This document shows positions 61,121 to 64,000 of a stretch of DNA of 64,000 nucleotides, one piece after another. The translations under genes were made by a program, and so were the position numbers. This DNA is from an uncultured Fretibacterium sp. (GTDB taxonomy: Bacteria; Synergistota; Synergistia; Synergistales; Aminobacteriaceae): positions 1-64,000 of the forward strand of contig CALEPX010000087.1 in assembly GCA_937911045.1 (NCBI GenBank), read 5' to 3'. The first letter of the stretch is position 1. Each line of letters opens with the position of its first letter. The notes beneath the pieces were generated by a model. The model was not told where the DNA came from and searched no databases. It saw only the letters and a list, made by a program, of their open reading frames with translations.

Positions 61121-61141
61121 CTCGATCTTCTCCCTCTTTTT

Positions 61142-61885
61142 TCAGGATTCTTTCGGAACCAGAATCACATTCTGCGGAATGGAATCTGTGGTGATTATAA
61201 CAGAATTGCTCTTCAAAAGCCACTCTTCTTTTGAGAGAATTTCTTCGGCTGCTCCGTCATGAACCATGGCAATACGATCACAAAGGCGATAGGCCTCTCC
61301 CCTGTCATGGGAGACAAGAACGGTCGTCTTGCCGAAACGCCGGATCACCTCTCTCACCTCTTTTTCCATGCGGAATTTCAGCTCGCTGTCAAGCGCGGAA
61401 AACGGTTCATCCAGCATCAGAATCTGCGGTTCGGAAACGAGGATCCGCGCAAGCGCTGTACGCTGCTGCTGCCCGCCGGAGAGCTGCCCGGGATAGTGAG
61501 AAGCAAGTGAGGATAGCCCGAAGCTCTCCATAATCGCGTCAACCCTGTCGTTCCGCTCCTTTTCACTCTGTTTATCCCGCAGGGTTCCGGCACGAATATT
61601 CTGATAAACCGTCATATTGGGAAAAAGGGCATAGTTCTGAAACATCAGCCCGGTGCGGCGCTGCTGCGGCGACAGGTTGATGTGCTTTTCCGAGTCAAAC
61701 AGTGTGACGCCGTTGAGAACGATGCTGCCTCTGTCCGGCTTCTCAATGCCGGCAATACACTTGAGCGTGAGACTCTTCCCACAGCCCGAATTCCCGCACA
61801 AGCCGAGGACCTCGTCCCCCGCGTTCAGTTGAATCCGAAGCCTGAAATCTCCAAGCTTCTTCTCGATATCCATGATCAGTGCCAT
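61142..61885 (-). CDS. modC: Molybdate ABC transporter ATP-binding protein
   Basis: This 247-residue ATPase has Walker A GNSGCGKS (about residues 31-38), Q loop MFQNYALFPN, signature LSGGQQQR, Walker B ILMLDEPFSALD and switch His VSHDRGEA. It begins ALIMDIEKKLGDFRLRIQL, typical of ModC, but is short: the C-terminal Mop/TOBE domain of E. coli ModC is missing. The separate Mop protein at 63662 may supply it. It has one base between it and modB. Confidence 0.92.
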   Translation of the reverse strand: MALIMDIEKKLGDFRLRIQLNAGDEVLGLCGNSGCGKSLTLKCIAGIEKPDRGSIVLNGVTLFDSEKHINLSPQQRRTGLMFQNYALFPNMTVYQNIRAGTLRDKQSEKERNDRVDAIMESFGLSSLASHYPGQLSGGQQQRTALARILVSEPQILMLDEPFSALDSELKFRMEKEVREVIRRFGKTTVLVSHDRGEAYRLCDRIAMVHDGAAEEILSKEEWLLKSNSVIITTDSIPQNVILVPKES

Positions 61886-61886
61886 C

Positions 61887-62564
61887 TCATGCCGCCCCCT
61901 TCCGCTGCTTTCCTTCCTTCTTCTCCAACATATTCACTGCAAGAAGAACCACGAAGGAAATGGCCATGTTTACCATTACCCAGCGAAAGGCCATGGAATC
62001 ATCGTTGGTGCGCCAGAGCTGGTAAACCGTGGTAGAGATCGTGGCCGTTCGGCCGGGTGTATAGCCGGCAATCATGCTAGTGGCACCGTATTCCCCCAAC
62101 GCTCTCGCAAAAGCAAGCACCGTGCCGGCCATGATGCCCTGCTTGCAGTAAGGCATTCGAATGCGCCAGAAAATATAGGTGTTGGAAAGGCCGATGGACT
62201 GCGCAGAATAGGCAAGCGTTTTATCAAAGGCCTCAAAAGCTCCTCGGGCTGTGCGATACATCAGGGGGAAGATCACAACCGTGGTAGCAAAAATTGCCGA
62301 CCACCACGTCATCGTCAGCTTGATGCCAAACATAGCAAGGAACCACTTCCCCACCACACGTTTCGGTCCGAGAACACGCAAAAGCAGATAGCCCACCACA
62401 GTTGGCGGCAAGACAAGCGGCAGCGTAAGGATCACATCGAGTACCCCTTTCAACACTCTCGGCGCTTTCGCAATATAATAAGCGGCAAAAATCCCCAGAA
62501 AAAAGATGATAAATGTGCTGATCAGAGCAATTCTCAGGGAGTTGTACAGAGGGAAAAGATCCAA
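61887..62564 (-). CDS. modB: Molybdate ABC transporter permease
   Basis: This 225-residue permease has five helices, PLVLPPTVVGYLLL (ModB family motif) and the EAA region ALGEYGATSMIAGYTPGRTATI. It begins MDLFPLYNSLRIALIST. It lies 71 bases downstream of modA, past a strong hairpin, and one base before modC. It forms the pore for molybdate or tungstate with ModC. Confidence 0.93.
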   Translation of the reverse strand: MDLFPLYNSLRIALISTFIIFFLGIFAAYYIAKAPRVLKGVLDVILTLPLVLPPTVVGYLLLRVLGPKRVVGKWFLAMFGIKLTMTWWSAIFATTVVIFPLMYRTARGAFEAFDKTLAYSAQSIGLSNTYIFWRIRMPYCKQGIMAGTVLAFARALGEYGATSMIAGYTPGRTATISTTVYQLWRTNDDSMAFRWVMVNMAISFVVLLAVNMLEKKEGKQRKGAA

Positions 62565-62581
62565 AAAATCACATCCTTATC

Positions 62582-62609
62582 AAAAAACAGGCGGACCCGA
62601 GGGTCCGCC
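62582..62609 (-). terminator. Intercistronic terminator between modA and modB
   Basis: GGCGGACC and GGTCCGCC form a perfect eight-base stem around CGAG, followed on the minus strand by TGTTTTTTG. A terminator here would make the binding protein more abundant than permease and ATPase, a common arrangement in importers. Confidence 0.85.
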
Positions 62610-62635
62610 TATGGATTATATACAGGAATACCAAT

Positions 62636-63457
62636 TCACGCAAGAGAAGAAAAACCGACGGCTTCGAACACGGCGGAAGCCTCTTCTCCCTGCAGATAAG
62701 CGAGGAATGCCTTGGCGGCATCTTCATTCTTTGTGACATTCAGCACGGCTGCCGGATAGATCACCTGGCCGCACATCTCAGCCGTTGCGGTGTCAACCAC
62801 CGTGAGGCCGGCGGAAAAAGCATCCGTTCCGTAGATAATGCCGCAGTCACCCGTGGCTTCGGAAACCTGCGTGGTAACTTCCTTCACGTTCGAGCCATAG
62901 GTGATCACACCCGCTTTTGCAAGGTCATCCTCATTGAGCTCATAATAGGCAAGGATTTTCTGCGTGTACTGGCCGACAGGAACGTCGGAGTTGCCCATGG
63001 CAAGCATCACGGACCCGTCCTTCAGGCCGGCGACCAGTTCATCGTAGGAATTGATATTTTTCGGGTTGCCTTCCGGAACGGCAAGTGCGACCTTATTCTC
63101 CAGCAGGTTGACGCGGGTGCCTTCGAGCACAAAGTCAAGCCTGTCGGGGTTGGCGGTTTCATCCTTACTGATGTCCAACTGGTTCATCTGCTTGGGAGCG
63201 GCGGAGATGAAGACATCACAGTCAGCGCCTTCCTGAATCTGTGTCTTTAAGGTTCCGGAAGAGTCAAAATTGTAAATGAGCGTCACATTGGGAGCAACTT
63301 CTTTGTAGAGGTCGGCAATCTGGTTGAGAGTTTCCGTCATGGAAGCGGCGGCGAAAACTATCAGCTCTACCGGCTCCTCCTTCTCTTCCGCAAAAGCGGC
63401 AGAGGCGAGAGCAAATGTCAGGCAGAGGGCGAGGATCAGCGCAAGCAACTTTTTCAT
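62636..63457 (-). CDS. modA: Molybdate-binding periplasmic protein
   Basis: From ATG 63457 (AAGGAG upstream) the product has 273 residues, with a signal peptide ending at AFA. The mature protein has the ModA pattern: ELIVFAAASMTETLNQIADLY, VTLIYNFDSSGTLKTQI with oxyanion-binding Ser, ADCDVFISAAPKQMN, and DCGIIYGTDA. It binds molybdate or tungstate. The promoter lies 60-90 bases upstream. Sequence style fits Clostridia, unlike the Synergistota part of the window. Confidence 0.94.
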   Translation of the reverse strand: MKKLLALILALCLTFALASAAFAEEKEEPVELIVFAAASMTETLNQIADLYKEVAPNVTLIYNFDSSGTLKTQIQEGADCDVFISAAPKQMNQLDISKDETANPDRLDFVLEGTRVNLLENKVALAVPEGNPKNINSYDELVAGLKDGSVMLAMGNSDVPVGQYTQKILAYYELNEDDLAKAGVITYGSNVKEVTTQVSEATGDCGIIYGTDAFSAGLTVVDTATAEMCGQVIYPAAVLNVTKNEDAAKAFLAYLQGEEASAVFEAVGFSSLA

Positions 63458-63516
63458 ATGTGGTTCTCCTTCTTCTAATATCAATAATTTGCAATTTGCA
63501 TTTTATTGTAACTCGA

Positions 63517-63545
63517 AGTATAGCATAGAACAAACCGTGTTGCAA
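63517..63545 (-). promoter_or_regulatory. Sigma70-type promoter of modA
   Basis: Minus strand: -35 TTGCAA (63545-63540), 17-base spacer, -10 TATACT (63522-63517). The leader of about 50 bases has the direct repeat AATTTGC, a possible regulator site. Confidence 0.7.
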
Positions 63546-63594
63546 GGAAAAACAATTGAAAAATTAAATAAGTAACAATTATGATCAGAATCTC

Positions 63595-63623
63595 TTGATT
63601 CCCTCAGCAGAATCCTCTATAAT
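63595..63623 (+). promoter_or_regulatory. Sigma70-type promoter of the Mop protein gene
   Basis: TTGATT (63595-63600), 17-base spacer, TATAAT (63618-63623). Divergent from modA, with about 50 bases between the two -35 boxes. Confidence 0.75.
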
Positions 63624-63661
63624 AGCGAAGTACAGATAATAACAACTCAAGGAGGATTTTT

Positions 63662-64000
63662 ATGAAACTCAGTGCAAGAAACCAGTTCGCCGGAACGGTT
63701 GAAAAAATCAATGAAGGCGCAGTCAACGGCATCGTAACCATCAACGTCAACGGCACCCCTGTCAGCGCAACCATCTCCATGGCAGCCATCCGTGAGCTCG
63801 CTTTGGAACCCGGGAAGCCCGCCTACGCGGTGATCAAAGCAACGGAAGTAATGGTCGGCAAAGGTGAGCACCTCCCGCTCAGCGCAAGAAACCAGTTCCC
63901 AGGCAAAGTCACCGGCATTGACAAAGGCGCTGTCAACTCCATTGTAAAAATCTCCGTGCTCGGCGGCAATACCATTTCTGCAACCATCTCCAATGCAGCG
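63662..64000 (+). CDS. Molybdenum-pterin-binding (Mop/TOBE) protein, continues beyond the window
   Basis: ATG 63662 lies six bases after AAGGAGG. The frame is open to the window edge (113 codons seen). It holds two tandem Mop domains: LSARNQFAGTVEKINEGAVNGIVTINV (residues 3-68) and LSARNQFPGKVTGIDKGAVNSIVKISV (from ~73). Each has the SARN motif that binds molybdate in Mop and ModE. So this is a di-domain molbindin that stores molybdate; it also supplies the domain missing from ModC. It is divergent from modA. It could instead be the start of a longer protein. Confidence 0.88.
   Translation, partial: MKLSARNQFAGTVEKINEGAVNGIVTINVNGTPVSATISMAAIRELALEPGKPAYAVIKATEVMVGKGEHLPLSARNQFPGKVTGIDKGAVNSIVKISVLGGNTISATISNAA

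Overview
The first ~60.4 kb look like one stretch of chromosome from a member of the phylum Synergistota, probably gut-associated. The evidence is a C-terminal Synergist-CTERM-type sorting signal (GGC motif, hydrophobic helix, basic tail) on the beta-helix protein near 24.5 kb. Further support comes from a diderm gene set (LpxL-like acyltransferase, YajC/SecD/SecF, MscS), pyruvate:ferredoxin oxidoreductase as an anaerobic trait, and many amidohydrolases and amino-acid transporters. Genes are densely packed and many overlap by 1-20 bases. I saw no tRNA, rRNA, IS element or CRISPR array.

Layout. 0-9 kb: accessory, mostly exported enzymes. These are two tandem YtcJ-type amidohydrolases, a large lipoprotein with a possible MACPF-like core, acetolactate decarboxylase (budA), an XRE-receiver regulator with a LytS-type kinase, and a choloylglycine-hydrolase-family enzyme. 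A 19-bp identical motif lies upstream of both genes flanking the two-component pair and may be its operator. 9-13.3 kb: YciI protein, LMW phosphatase and a complete polar amino-acid ABC importer with a clear promoter. 13.3-18.3 kb: secF-secD-yajC, ridA-eno, rqcP-like. 18.3-26.2 kb: a degenerate amidohydrolase, malQ, an SH3 protein apparently split by a frameshift, an MscS channel and the beta-helix surface protein. 26.3-32 kb: nifJ/por and a GGDEF-EAL protein. 32-37.6 kb (minus): HlyD-like protein, folE2, a toxin-antitoxin pair, queD, lpxL, a glycosyltransferase-like protein and tyrS. 37.7-43.3 kb: lytic transglycosylase, tilS and a headless SbcC-like zinc-hook coiled coil. 43.3-50 kb: amidohydrolase, then a glycerol module (glpF, glpK, FAD dehydrogenase, NAD(FAD) oxidoreductase, DUF1667). 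50-60 kb: rsmG, lysA, a PAS-dynamin-like GTPase, mutL with a 90-bp minisatellite, a class V aminotransferase, DUF4416, a polysaccharide deacetylase, secreted hypotheticals and the start of cbiK.

At about 60412-60424 the sequence changes abruptly. cbiK breaks off after ~80 codons, and on the other strand a molybdopterin-binding (MoeA-like) gene also breaks off inside a conserved motif. The rest (modC-modB-modA and a divergent Mop protein) has visibly higher G+C, consensus promoters and Clostridia/Firmicutes-like protein sequences. I read this as an assembly chimera or a recombination junction, so the last 3.6 kb should not be assigned to the same organism without checking.

Several genes carry lesions: a nonsense codon in an amidohydrolase and three apparent single-base deletions (budA, the Ntn hydrolase, the SH3 protein). 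They could be decay of accessory genes or consensus errors. Sequence alone cannot decide.
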